DNA of 64,000 bases, taken from Rhodamnia argentea. Taxonomy: Eukaryota; Streptophyta; Magnoliopsida; Myrtales; Myrtaceae. Below are positions 34,701-47,478 of this stretch, one piece after another. Each line of letters opens with the position of its first letter. The first letter of the stretch is position 1. The stretch lies in NCBI RefSeq assembly GCF_020921035.1, contig NC_063155.1, forward strand, positions 5,441,001 through 5,505,000. Direction: 5' to 3'. The notes below the pieces were generated by a model. It was not told where the DNA came from. It did not search any database and worked only from the letters and a program-made list of their open reading frames with translations. Position numbers and translations under genes: made by a program.

Positions 34701-35688
34701 GAATGCTCTCTTTATGAGTAAACATCCAGCTTCATGGGGAACAGGAGCATTCAGGAAACCAGAGAGTCCCCCGCATCCAAAGCCTAGTCTAGAGACCTGC
34801 ACAACATGAGACGATGGCATGAATTCAGTATTCTTCTCTTCAAGTTATTTCAATGTCTACTCTAAAATCAGAAGACGACAAAATTTCTTCACTATTCTAA
34901 GACTAAGGGTCCTGAACAAAATGTTCCTCTACTTCTCCCTTGAAATGACTTGACCATGTTTCTTGTCCATCCTCGCTTGCCCTTGCCGGAATTAAGAGCA
35001 CACACAAGCCAAGCTAATCTTGAACTGCTACAAGCCTGACTCAATCTCAACTCAACCCTTTCAAATTCGAGGCGTTCGAGTACTGAAGGGAATCGATAAT
35101 GTGATTGAGCATATTTAGACTTGAATAGCTGAACTATGATATCCCAATTACAGCAACACATCTAAATACGCAAGAATTGCGTATTACCTTGTTTTCCAAT
35201 TTCATTATACTTTCAAAGCTCACTTAGCTCAAGTTCAAGCTTAGCTTGTGGTCTCGTCTAAAATTGTTACTTTTGAACAGCCGATTCGAGCACGAGCTTA
35301 TTACGGAACACTTTATCGAGTCGAGCTTGAGCTAAGATCAAGCTCGATTGAGCTCGAGTAGCAAACTGAGATCGCCTCAACTTTGGTCACACCCTTAATC
35401 CAAACCCCAGATCACACTGATCAACCAATGCAAGGAGCCAAGGACTATGAACACTATGGTGCACTCCAAAGTTTGTAAACAGTCTCTAGGTGAAAACTGT
35501 CACAAAAATCAGGTACAATCTCTAGAGTTTGAAAACGAAACTACTAATCATGAAAACATCAAGGCAAGAACTCATTGCTCAGTTGAACAGGGACAGCTCA
35601 CAAGACAAAAAGGAAGCAAGAGTGTTACCTCCAATCCCTGACTGCCCAGCTTCACTCTTGGAATCTGAATTTGCTGCTTCTCCTCCAT
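31762..35688 (-). CDS. Aldo-keto reductase, AKR13/perakine reductase-like (IN2-2/PCNT115-like), intact
   Basis: NADPH-dependent cytosolic reductase of aldehydes or ketones; the substrate cannot be told from sequence. Exons: 35629..35688, 34626..34796, 34237..34440, 33942..34114, 33755..33851, 32102..32255 and 31762..31937. All are in phase with GT-AG joins, giving 344 aa, the usual length (about 345). The N-terminus is [20 protein letters not shown]. Catalytic residues expected for the family are present: Asp60 and Tyr65 in FFDTADVYG, Lys92 in LATKFG, His134 in YYQHRVD. Later landmarks are the TM-barrel strands [21 protein letters not shown] and [12 protein letters not shown], and the cofactor-site segment [16 protein letters not shown]. 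It lies head-to-tail downstream of PIG-O. A truncated paralogue is at 11.3-13.0 kb. Intron 5 is enlarged by an inserted DNA transposon. Confidence 0.93.
32506..33600. mobile_element. PIF/Harbinger-like non-autonomous element in AKR intron 5
   Basis: A 1,095-bp element. The left end is GGCTGCGCATAGTAACCATT and the right end, reversed, TGGCCTGCATAGTAACCATT. Both are followed by degenerate inverted copies rich in gattctg/gaatcgg words. It is flanked by TTA at 32503-32505 and 33601-33603. The paralogous intron of the AKR pseudogene (near 11237) has the uninterrupted site cttag. The TTA duplication and GGC-type ends fit the PIF/Harbinger superfamily. No transposase is encoded. Confidence 0.78.
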
Positions 35689-35969
35689 TTTCTCCTCTTC
35701 ACTTTTTGCTTCTACCCCTTCTCCAAGGGAAGATGGATTGAATATGAAGAGGTAAAGGAGATAGATGGTGACAGTGTCATCTTTTTTGTTTTTCTTCTTT
35801 TGGTGATAAGAAGATTATGATGGACTTGTAGAAAGGTGGTCCAGGACTTGAGTTGGCATCTTGAACTTATACCTGACGATAATGGAGTGCAAACCCATTT
35901 GCTTTTTTTGTACAGTCACGCTAATTGCTTAGAAATGAAAAATCGGAGTTGTAAGGTCCCTGTCGATGC

Positions 35970-36325
35970 GATTGATTAACCATTATATGCAATCAATGAA
36001 CCGAAATTCAAAAATATTTTCAGAGATACAAAGAAAGAAGAAATTGACGAAAAGATCTGAAAGACAAAATCACCATAAATCTTATTATCTCGGAAATGTC
36101 ATATTTCTTCGAGTTGGTAGTTATAGAATGGACGCAAGTTAGGATTTGATTAATTGACCATTACTTGTGATCAGTGAACACAGATTCAGAGATAATTTCA
36201 GAAATATAAAGAAGGGAGAAATTGACCGGAAATATCTGAGAGACAAATTCAACATAAACAGTATTATCTCGGAGACTTCATATTTCCCAGAGTTGGTAGT
36301 GATACAATGGATGCAGGTTAGGGTG
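35970..36325. repeat. Tandem duplication of an ~178-bp unit
   Basis: Two adjacent units (about 35970-36147 and 36148-36325) share accattac/t-tg, atttcagaaata, gaaattgac, attatctcgga and gagttggtagt blocks. The LINE fragment inserted just after the second unit. Absent from the matching flank of the AKR pseudogene. Confidence 0.6.
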
Positions 36326-36340
36326 TGAATTCCATTTTTT

Positions 36341-37088
36341 TTTTTTTTTTAAGGTAAGAAGTATATTGACTTTCCGCATCGCAAATTACAGTGAGTTAGC
36401 TGAACACAAAAACCTCGTACCCACTACAACACTTGGAAGTGTCATAGCGGGTGCAAAGGTGTCACGGCCATACAAAAGGAAAGTGTGAGGCCGAATCACA
36501 TATACACGGCAACTAGGAAGAAGCGGGCAAAACATATAGCCCGACAAGTAAGGACAGCCACAAACAGATGCAGCAACTCCCTAATCAAAAACAGAAACCG
36601 AGATCCCCTATTTAAGTTGTATTCGCCTATTACGCGGCGTGTCCTCTACATGATGAAAAGAGAGAGCTTTGTCCCGGACAACCCTCTCCAGATGCTTCAT
36701 AAGTGCGGGCCCAAAGAAAGCTCGATCTCCGAATATGATGTGGTTACGTTTTATCCATATAATATAACATGCAGCCGCAAAGGATAATCGGGTGATACAT
36801 TGATAGAACTGCTGGCCATTAGTATTATCGATGACCCAATGCAGATTGTCCCGCCAAGTCCAATTCCGCCAGACCAAATTTCATCTCTCCGCCCAGGCTA
36901 AAATGAGGGTGGCCGTGGCTTTACATGCAAAATATAAATGATCAATCGAGTCTGGTCTACATCAACAAAGGCCGCATACACCATCCGTAATCCTACGGTA
37001 GTTTAGCAAAAATACCTGGGTCGGAAGTCAGTTGAGGGTGGCTAGCCAAAAGAGGAAACCATGCCTCGGAGTAATGCATGGGTCATAA
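36341..37088 (-). mobile_element. 5'-truncated L1-type LINE fragment
   Basis: On the minus strand this ends in a poly-A tract (36350..36341) and encodes the C-terminal zf-RVT region of a plant L1 reverse transcriptase: FLFWLATLNR, a Cys/His cluster with ITDGVCGLCR and SIDHLYFAC, and NLVWRNWTWRDNLHWV. The longest open piece is 36608..36877; frames change along the rest. It is flanked by an 18-bp direct repeat, gtgtgaattccatttttt, at 36323-36340 and 37089-37106. This is typical of target-primed insertion with 5' truncation. Confidence 0.85.
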
Positions 37089-37739
37089 GTGTGAATTCCA
37101 TTTTTTATCTCTACATAAAGTGATTTTCTGTGTTTCAAAGAGTGGAGCTCCCGGCTAGAAACATGTACTGTACCTGCTGGAAAGGCACTTCCGACAATCC
37201 GACACGACAAGAGTTTGATAGTGGCGGTCAGTGATTTTTCGTCATTTGACTCGAGCGAGAACCAAATAATTGACTACTTGAATAGATAACGCCCCTCATT
37301 CACGTTTATTAACCGTTACACACTGAAACTACTAGTCTGGACCCGAATCTATTGGACCGAATTTATCACAACCCTCAATTTTGTGAATCTTGTCTGTGTT
37401 CCAACCCAATCTCCAAGTTCGTTGCGGATGAGCAACACAAAGGATGACGGATTAGCGACTGCTAGCACTAATATGGCGAGCTCCCAACTTTATCGCCTAA
37501 TCACAAACTAAAAGAACTCAAAGAAATGGAAAATAAACACAATCAGAGTGAAGCATGTAGTCGCTATCATAAAGGCATTATCAATGTTGATTTCTCCATC
37601 TTCTGTACAGAAGAACTCCAAAAAATAGTCAGGGAAACCTCAAAATGCTAACAAATTAACACAATCCAACATTTGAAGGCACGTCTCTCAAAGAATCAAC
37701 TCTCCAATGAATCAACATCAATTGCAGTTTCGAGAACTT

Positions 37740-40700
37740 TCATCTTCCACCAGTATTAGTTTCTAGTTTAAGATCTTCTGGCTGGCAAAAGTAGTAAAGT
37801 GATGCCAAACAAATCAGTACATCAGTAAGAACGAGACCCGCCACATCAAATACAAACTTCGGTGCAAATAATCCCCATACCTGAAACCAAAGCAGCCAAT
37901 GCACAAGCTATGAACACAAGTATAGTAATTTAGATGAAACATTGCATTGAAATGTGGCATGATTGTTACCATCAAATGCCTCCTCTGTATCATAACACAC
38001 AATATGGTTACTGTGACTGTAGCAGCCATAATGAGCCCAAACATCATATAAGCCTGAGAAGAGAGAGATCTTACATGTTTAGACAATCTAAGAATTTTAA
38101 GTCACTCCATGAAACAAAAAAAGATAGACAAAATGTGAATGGCTTGTTCAATTGTTCACTTACTAGAGACAATTGCACAAAGAGGTCTTTCTGAGCAAAC
38201 AACTTGTGACGTAAGACAAGGAATGGAAGTCCAAAAACCGGAATAATATGCGAAAACCCAAATGTCTCAATGGTAAGAAGAATTGCTTGGCGTATGAGGA
38301 CAAACTCATCAAACCTGGAAAAAAAGGAGGAAATTTTAACTCATAAACTGGACATCACAGAATGATCCCAACAGCAGAATTGTACAATAAAGAAACAAAT
38401 GATTGTGGATTGTAAATAAACAAAATTTCAGGCTTAAGGAAGTAAACAGCAGTAATTTATGAATGGGTTGTCGAAAACAATGCATCAGAATATTGAATCT
38501 CCAAGAAAATTCACTTATCCATGACTTACCCAATAAATGCAGCGCCATAGCGGAGACCATCAAAAGCACACCTGAAGAAAAACATCATCAGACATTAGAA
38601 ATAACAAATGATAATAACACATGGAGGTTCAAGTCAACACTACCAGAAATGTGATAGAGTTCGAGCAAACATAAAGAGAGGTCCTAAGTCAACCAAATTG
38701 TGACCACACACTAAAGCAAAGTACAACATAAGAAAAACCACCACCAGCACCTAGCCTTATTCCAGTAAGTGAAAATGGCTAATAAACACCAGTGTGCTAC
38801 TTGACTGTATTTTGGACCAGTTAAGCAGTGCGTCACTTGTAAAAAGTTATATCTAGAGCGCAAAAAAGCAATCTTACCAATGACCAGTACAGAAGAACAT
38901 AGAGAGAGCTAAAAGGCTCCATTCCATTACTGAGAGAGGATTGACAACCAATGGTTTGGCAGTTCCATCGCTCTCTTCTTCTATATTCTGCAACATCACT
39001 ATGCAGAAGCCTGTAAAAACATTTTTTCATTATCCTGAATTGTCTAATATGGAGCGTCAGAACTTAAAGGAGTATATCTAAAGTGCCAAGGGAATCCATG
39101 AGAAAAACAAAGCACCTCCAACTATGGATGCTAAAGCGATCAGAGGCCCCTGCCTTCCTGACAGGATGATCACAGTTGGACTCCATGCAGATAACATGCT
39201 CACTGTTTTACTAAATAAGCTTCTGTGATCAACAACTTTGCTTCCGTTAAAGAGCTGGCCAAATGCCAGTAGTAACATCTGTCCAATTCCAATGGCGTAT
39301 ATAATCCTGGGGATGACATTCCTTGCAGTGTTGATTAGTGCCAGGCCTAACATGTTACTTTCAGAGGCCCAGTATACTACTATAAGAACATAACTGGCAA
39401 TGGTTCCCATAACAACAAACCGGCAAATCCTCTGAGAACAGCCATCAGCGGTAGACTTGTGCAAAAGATGGGCCAATCCAATTAGAGCAAGCATTGGCAA
39501 AAGTTGAAGAATGTAAACCAAAACAGGATGATTAAAGTCAATCCCAATCATCCATGAGGTACTAGAATGCAAAAAAGCTGAAGTGGCAGCCTGCTTGGAT
39601 AGCCCAATTTCAATGGTAAATCTCAGAAGGCAAATGAGGATGAGAAAGAGACCGGCCTAGATACAGAAACACAAAAGTCAGAAGCAGAGTCACAGAATTT
39701 TAGTTGTATGATCTCCATATAATTTCATGCCAAATATTACTAGAAGCTCAAAGAGAAAAAAAGAACCGACTTCGAAAATCCTTTTCCTTTTCATGATCGA
39801 ATATCTGAACTTAGCAACTCCAGCCGTCGCCAAAAGGAAATTTGCCACTTTCCCTTCTTCCACTGACAAAAAGGTTCGAGGAGAGGAAAGTATATTGGCA
39901 GTGTCAGTAACAGGAATTGATGTGATAACGAGAAGTAAAAGGATTTAGGGATATGGAACTTACAAATGTAACTATTTGATAGTAAACTGCATGCACGAAT
40001 CGCCACAATAAAGAAAGCAAATATTAACCCAAAGGAAATTCCAGAACTTCCTATTGGATTAAAAGAACCATTGTGCAGCTCATTCACCATTTTGATAGCA
40101 AGAACGTGGACGAGAAGCGATAGAAGCATCATACCCAAACCAATACCCATAAAAGTCAAATTAAACTCAGTCCATTTTGATCGAGCTAGCTCAGCAACAC
40201 TCCCTAAAAATTTTAAGTAGGCATCAATTTGGCTCTTCAGGGTAGATAACCTTGAAAGTTCGCTCTTGGATGAGAAGTTGTCCCTTTTTCGAGCAAAAAT
40301 AGCTTCTGCTTCATCATACAAGTTTGCTACATGTAACAGGTCATCCGAGGAAAACCCAATCAATGATGACGCTGAATAGATATCGATGTACCTCTTTACC
40401 TACACAATATCCACAAATAAAAGAAAAACAGGTAGGCGGATAAGGATGATCTCTTGCTGGAAAGTGGTTGCTATTGTCTTAAGAAAACAATTACTCAGGT
40501 CAATGCCTTGATTAGCATCTTGTCTAGTCATGACTATAAATTTACTGCAGATGACAAAGACCCGTTAGTCTTTCTCCAAATAAAAGGATCATAGCTCTCA
40601 AGTGAATTTTAAACTTCACCATCGTTATTCTAAGTTCCATGGTAGAGCACCAGCACAAAGACAATGAACTATATGATGCTGCTTAACAATACGCTTACAG

Positions 40701-43700
40701 AAAGTTAATTACCTGCCAAGCATTGATGCATAGTACATTGGCATAGTTATGCAACCATTCTGCAGACTTGAAATGATATTCTGGATTGTCCGACTTGAGT
40801 TTCTCCATATTCCATGTCCCAGCAGCTAAAGCATAGAGTTCAGGATTAACCCGTCCAATGCTGAAAAAAGTCAATCTCGTGAGTTCAGTAGAATATATTC
40901 ACATGCATTTGCTGAAAAACCAGAAAACTCTCATCTTCTTTTGAGATTACTTGAATGATGTTCGTTTGTCAAAAACAAGAAAATAGAATAATTTACAGGC
41001 CAGAGAACCCGCAATAAATATCTGAATGCAGATGTAAGAAACGGATAAAATATTTCAATGGTCCAACGTCTTTGGGAGCGCATGGTAACACTGCAAAAAT
41101 TCCATTTCTCTGCCAAAAGCCCATCCGGCAAAGAAATGTGTTTGATAAAAACCTGATCGAAGTAGAAATCCATTTGGTAAAAAAATTGACTTCCGGTAGG
41201 ATTTTTAACTTCCGGCAAGATTTTTAACTTCTGATAGGATTTTTGGCCAATTTTAAGAAGTAAAAAATTTTAACTTCTCGGCTCCCGAATGACTTCTTGC
41301 ACCACACCCGCCTCCGTCGACCACCGTTGCTGTGACCGCCGGCCACCGACCACAACCTCCGCGGCTGCGGCCGGCCGCCGCCGCCGCCAACCACCGTTGT
41401 TGTGATCGCCGACCACGCCCACCGCCGAACGCCACCTCCGGCCGCCGCCGACCACCGCCGCCGAAGATTTTGTTAATAATATTTCAAAAGTAGAAATTTT
41501 CAACCGTTATCAAACGAATTTTTCTGATCAGAAATTAATCTGGAGCAGAAGTAGAAAAATCAACTTCTACTTTTGAAGAGAAGTAGAGAAATCAACTTCT
41601 GATCAGAAGTTGATTTCTCACGGAGAAGTGTTTTCATGCGCACCCCTTACTCTTCATGGCAGAAGACCTTAAGATTCTCAAGAGCATGACTAGATGAGAA
41701 CCATAATACGAAACGACTTTAGTCGATTAATGTTAGAATACCAAGTATCAATAAAACATAAGTGATAAATAGATCAAAATCAATAATTATTTGAGATTCT
41801 ACTTTTCAGACAATATATGAAATATTCATCATAAATAGCGATTAATGGATATCTCATATCAATATAAAATATCCCAGGAGTATAAAATACAAGAATTATT
41901 CCAAGTACACCATCTCACGCCAAATCTGCATGAAATTTACCAATAGAACCTCAGAAACAAATCACAACGAGGACATGTGCAATATACATATATTATAACA
42001 CCAACTGAAATTAGACTAACTTGTCCTAAATAGCTATATATCACTATAGTGCTTTCTCCCTGAAATTTCTTCCTTCGAGGTAGAAACAGTGAAACAACCT
42101 CTGACCCATCTACTAATTTTTTATTAGTAAGAGAACTGTGATGAACTCTGTTACATAATTAATAAGATGATCAAAGGGTTAGCATCACCAGAGAGCTTAC
42201 ACTGCACCTTCCAAAAGGGAAGGGAATGCCCAGCAGTGCTGAAACCGTGACTGCAAAGTCAAGCTGCGGAAAAAGATATGTCTAAGTACACATGAAGAAA
42301 GGATAGATCTAATTCTCAGTCACTTGAAATTAAAACTTCTTCATTAGTTGGGCAAATAAGTTGGTCACCTGTTCGATTGAGCTGATGCAAAATCTTTCAT
42401 CCTGAAAATTTTGGAAATGAGAGGTTAAAATGAGTAGAATATATGTCAAGTTATTCGTGAAATGTCAAGTGGTACTCATCAGAGTTTAACTAACAGGAAA
42501 AATAAATCCAATTACAAGCCAGATGCAAATGATAAAAGTAGCATACTCCTGCAAATTAATCCTCAGCTATCATTACCAGTTTTAAATATATGTTAAATGT
42601 ACTTTCTCTGTAATTATGCATTTAAATTTCACACCAATGCCCGTATTATTCTGCCTATGAAATCTAATTCTTGACATTACAATTATATTTATGCATATGA
42701 TGAACATCACTGAGGAAGAAAATTCTTAAAGGAACACATAGAATGGTAAACCTAATTGAACAAAATTTCCTGGAAGAACGGAATGAAGAAAGCTCAAAGA
42801 GATGAATTACCGAGGCATATTCGCAAGATATACCAAGTTCAGCTGGTATGGCAGACAGAGGCTTCTTAAAACTCATTGCGAAAATTGAAGTTTCAACCTA
42901 CACAAAAGAAGCCATTTAGATATAACAATGGAATCAAAGACCCAATAAAGTTCATGGTTAAATTACAAAAAATTGTGCCGAAACTTAGGCCCATGTGCAA
43001 TGCAGTCCCTGAACATTTAAATTGTTCAATATGGCCCCTAAACTTTAACACAATTTGGACTAGATTGAACATTTACCATAAATTCACAAACCACATTGAA
43101 CAAATTAAAAGTCCAAGGACTATTGCACATTAGGCTAAAGTTTAGGGACCACATCAAAAAAAATTAGAAGTTCGGGGACCACAATGCATATTGAGCCTAA
43201 GTTCATGGACCATTTGCATCATTTTCCCAAAGTTCATTAACGTTAGCAGTGACATACCTCTTCAGCACTTCCTCCCCCATGATCACCATTTAAGGTTTGC
43301 CCATGGTCACCCAGCACAAGGAGAAAAGTATTCTCATGCAAACCACCGGGTCCTGATTGGCTTTCCAGCACACTAATCACGTTCTAGCAAAACTATACTA
43401 TATTAGTAGATTATGAGAGAAGAAGGGAAAGAAAAAGATGTTCACAACACAACATTGGATTTTGCAGTAGAACCACATTGTAACAGCCAAACAATCTCTG
43501 AAAAAGAAGCAGCAGATCTCTGAATCAGAGAAACTAACTTAGCTAGTCTCAGGTTTTCAAGAGTCATAAAATACAAAACACAGACAGACAACAACACTTT
43601 ACTTAAAAACGCATGATGTAAGCATCGATAAATTTCAAATTGCTTGGCATATGAAGCGAGGACAGTTTTCTAACAGGAAAGCCACAATCAATAATAAAAA

Positions 43701-46439
43701 TGCAAATTTATCCATCTATCAAGTAAAGTACCTCAAGAACAGTGTTATATTGTTCCAACTTCTCTATCATCGGAAGGGAATCGACCCCAAATATGTGCCC
43801 TGCATGATCCTAAACCAAGTAAAGGCGGTATATCAGATGCCATCCATTATTCTAAGTGAAATAGCATTGGCAAATTGTAGGACCGCACACTCTACGTCAT
43901 AAAGAAATAAAGTTAAATGATCCATATGAACACAACATGTGTGGACCACAGAGAGAGAGAGAGAGAGAGAGAGAGGAAGGAATCTGTAAGGCCAGACGGA
44001 TACAGATGCACTTCAATCTATCTGATGCACAGAAGTTCCATAGCATGAAGACTGATGACTAGCAGCCTTCACCACAAAGAGCATGAGCATGAGACAAGCT
44101 ACCGATTCTTTAAAACTGGACACTTCTTTAAACACATCATAGCGGTACCATTTTTCACGGTATAAGCACTTGTGAGCTTTAATCTAATTCTCTGAAACTG
44201 GACAGCTCCATTGATCAAATCAATTGTCCACGGTTCCATTTCTCAGTTTTATCACAATATGTGGCTCTTAGTATTTAACAAGATGCATTCGACTGGAGAA
44301 TGATCATTCAGCAGAATTGGCTGATATCTCTACCCGTTTTTATATAGCATCAACCTGTCAAACTGTCAGAAGATGACAACTTCCCTTTGATGAGACATTA
44401 TCTGCCGCCTGGACAACATATATGCCTCATAATTATTAATGAAGTTTTAATTAGCTTGAACATCATTCATTACAACATAAGTCGCGGAGATAAACCCACC
44501 ACGCCTAGAAAATGAGCAATTAGAACCTCCCAATCTTCTTGGTACAATGATGGGAGCAAGTTGTCAATGCATCCGTTATCCACCTAGACAATGAAGGCCA
44601 ACTTATCCGATTCAGAAGCTTATACATGATGCTTAAACCATCGAGGAGAAACTATTCAGGATTTGCATGCAAAAGAAAGTAAGCACTCACCGTATGAAGA
44701 TCTTTTACATTAAAAGAAGGGAAAGGATAAGATCTTTTGAAATGATGAGGAAACAGCTGCACCCATGTATCGTCCCCCATCATCAATACTCTCTTCCCAT
44801 TTCGGATTAGCTGCAGCAGGTTGAGCATGTGCAATAAGTGAGATTGTTCATGACTAATGAATGATCAACATACCTAATGTGGCTTATTAAGGTTCAGACA
44901 AATGACCAAACCTGATTTATCAAGTTATCTTCAGTGATTGCAGGCGCACCAAAGCTATTTCCTACATCGACAAAGGTTGGCAACCCACCTGTTGTCAAGC
45001 CCTGCGACCATTAAAAGAGTAACCAGTTGCCATCAATATCCCACATTATGCTTTATGTGCTACAACTCAAGCTTTTACGGAGTTAACAAGTGCAACCACA
45101 ATATCCGTGTCAGCATATTTCTCTCATAGGATGACTACAAAAGGTCTCATTAAATCACTTAACAATTGCGATCGCAATACCTGTGTCACTATATTTCTCT
45201 CATCAAATGACTTCACGAGGTGTAAATAATTTCCATAGATTAATAGTTGTTATATAGGCATAACACTATTATAAGTTGTCCATGTAAAAAACTACCAGCT
45301 CTCTTTACTTCTTTTTTTTTTTTTTTGGTGACCAACATACAACAGATTTAACCTTACCCAAAAAAACATACAACAGATTTAAGAACTAATGCACAAGAAA
45401 CTCATTGCGTACTCAATGGAATTAAACTGAGCCCTGATGGAAAATTTGATAGCACTTCTACTACTGACAGAAACAAACTAACAAACAAACTTTTGAGCAA
45501 CAAAAAAAAAATCATAATAGATGTTAAAAACATCAAACTGGTTCGAATTTGCACGAAAACCTGAAGAAACCTGGATTGAGTTTTGAAATATAATCAGAAG
45601 TGGATGGTATCACCTTCAAACGCTGCAAACTTGTAGTAGGTGGATCAGCAATTGCTTTAAAAATCTTAGCAGATGATCCTTCTTTAAATGCCAGCTTTTG
45701 CAATACTGGTAATCTATCCATCCATGGTTTTGTTTCTATAAGGGAAAAAAAATTAAAAGTTGAAACCACAATGCCTGCATTGCAGAGAAAAATAACTGAA
45801 AATACATAAGAGCCGAACGGCTCATTATTGACAATTAGCTCAATCAACTACTTTCAGGCGTCACAGACTAAGAAGCATGATATCCCATTCTCAAGTAGAC
45901 GGGTAAAATCAGAATCTTTACCAGTCGCCATCGTCCAATAATGAAAAAAAGGAACATATGTTGCTCATTCATTCCATTACCAAAGTAAGACAGAACACCG
46001 GCAGACACCATAATTCGTGATTGACCAGCAAAAAATCCAGACGCTAACCTTTAAAAAACGCACTGGGCGCAACAAAATCGAACCTGCAAGACGCAACAAC
46101 AACGAAGTGTCAAATCACAAACCCAGATGCCCCACAACCTACACAAACTCACAGCGCGTTTCTGTCGAACCGATGGCGTCCACGCTACCTGAGGGCATCA
46201 AGGACAATGATGACGACCCTATCAACCGCGGGCTTAGTCCAGCAACGCTCTGAACCACCCGTCCCGTTCGAACCCGCTGCTCCGGAACGAGAGAAGCAAG
46301 GAGAGTCGGAGACGTCGGAGCAGCTGCTGTGGAAGGGGAGCTCGGTGCGAGTGAGGAGGAACCCGCGAGTGAATATGAGAACGGCGGCGACGTGGAGCGC
46401 CATTATCGCCCAGAAGACCCAAGTTACTCTCCATTTCAT
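37740..46439 (-). CDS. PIGO: GPI ethanolamine phosphate transferase 3 (PIG-O homologue)
   Basis: ER membrane enzyme that adds phosphoethanolamine to the third mannose of GPI anchors, the group later joined to protein. Twenty exons: 46189..46439, 46049..46083, 45614..45735, 44912..45001, 44691..44810, 44500..44583, 43732..43809, 43258..43383, 42811..42897, 42369..42401, 42208..42263, 40713..40860, 39964..40399, 14th ending 39771 or 39741 (starts 39862), 39116..39656, 38878..39010, 38530..38571, 38164..38314, 37970..38053, 37740..37880. All phases fit; total 949 or 959 aa. Residues 7-29 are a membrane anchor. The lumenal alkaline-phosphatase-like domain has the metal-site motifs VVIIVLDALR (about 75-84), GDDTW, DHAGH (about 236-240) and GDHGQTLNGDHGGGS (about 287-301). 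The C-terminal half has many membrane spans. The exon 14 donor is the only uncertain joint (GTCGGT or GTAATA). No break seen. Confidence 0.92.
41074..41645. mobile_element. MITE-like inverted-repeat element in PIG-O intron 11
   Basis: Ends read GGGAGCGCATGGTAACACT and, reversed, GGGTGCGCATGAAAACACT, about 570 bp apart. The interior holds repeated aacttctgatcaga-type words and a GC-rich run near 41290-41460. The flanking duplication is unclear (ctt on both sides is possible). The ends resemble those of the element in AKR intron 5. No coding capacity. Confidence 0.55.
42956..43228. mobile_element. Short Mutator-like MITE in PIG-O intron 8
   Basis: A 273-bp element beginning GGTTAAATTACAAAAAAT and ending CATTTGCATCATTTTCCC, with inverted ctgaacattt / gttcgggg-type arms. 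It is flanked by a perfect 9-bp repeat, AAAGTTCAT, at 42947-42955 and 43229-43237. It sits between exons 9 and 8 and should be removed by splicing. Confidence 0.7.
43951..43973. repeat. GA microsatellite in PIG-O intron
   Basis: A perfect run of (ga) repeats, likely length-polymorphic. Confidence 0.85.
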
Positions 46440-46939
46440 CGTCGAAGTTCCGTACTTTGAACGTGGGATCGGATGAAGGGAATGCGGGATCTTTGTCGCG
46501 GGATCGATCGAACTGAGTTAGTCAAAAACCCAGACCCAGCGTTGTTGGCAAGAGCGATGCGATCATGCGACTGAGTCCCGAGGAAAGAAAGAAAGAAATG
46601 GAGGGGAGAATTACGCTTTGCCCCCTCGAGATTTTGACATTGTTGCTAATTGGCCCTTTAGATTTTAATAATTGCAGTATTCTCCATGATCTCTCCAAAT
46701 TCATTATAATCTCCCCCAAAAGCATCGGCTCCGCTTGAGTTCATGAAAATTAATGATTTGAAAATTAATTTTCTAAAAAAGATATCTAGAAATAATTAAT
46801 AAATAAATAATATTTTCAAAGAAATTATTTTCAATAATTTATTTATTTATTTTCCGCAAAAATAATTAGATTCTAATTGAAAGATGGGAGGAGAGGGTCA
46901 ACCCACACATGGGTTAGTCTTTCTCCCCCTCCATGAAAA

Positions 46940-47290
46940 TAGGACAAAGCATAATTGACTAACTAAACCGGGAACCACTTGGACTAAATCGATCGGATTG
47001 GTTGTTCCCGGGGGCTTTGGTCCGGTTTTCCATAAAAGTGAAATTAGTTACGGTCGGACTAGTTCCAAGAGGGAACCGGACCGAATATAAATGTAAATCT
47101 AAACCTAAACTTAAGATGTTTAGATGCTTAGCATGACTTCTAAATTTAGCAATAACCCAATACAACTAACGAGGTTGTGAGATAAAAATGTCGTTAACGA
47201 AACAAATGTATCGACTAATCATACACAAAAAGTGCGATCGGTTCCATGATTGGATTGCTTGAGAACCGGACCAAGAACCGATCACCCCTA
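46940..47290. mobile_element. hAT-like MITE candidate
   Basis: Both ends, read inward, begin TAGG (TAGGACAAAG on the left, TAGGGGTGATCGG in reverse on the right). The 351-bp block is flanked by a perfect 8-bp repeat, catgaaaa, at 46932-46939 and 47291-47298, the size made by hAT elements. The interior is rich in gaaccgg words. Inverted ends are poor beyond the first bases. Confidence 0.5.
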
Positions 47291-47478
47291 CATGAAAATG
47301 CCTTTGGTCGTTGTGGCGGTGATAGTATCACCATTAATGACTTCATTGGCGAAGGCCGGTTTGCAACATTATACACCGCCACATATAGAAGACTGCTTAC
47401 CCTCTCCTTTCTCTTGTGTTTTTTTTTTTTTTGCCATTTTTTTCATCAATGTTTTTAACTTTTAATACTACTTCTAGA

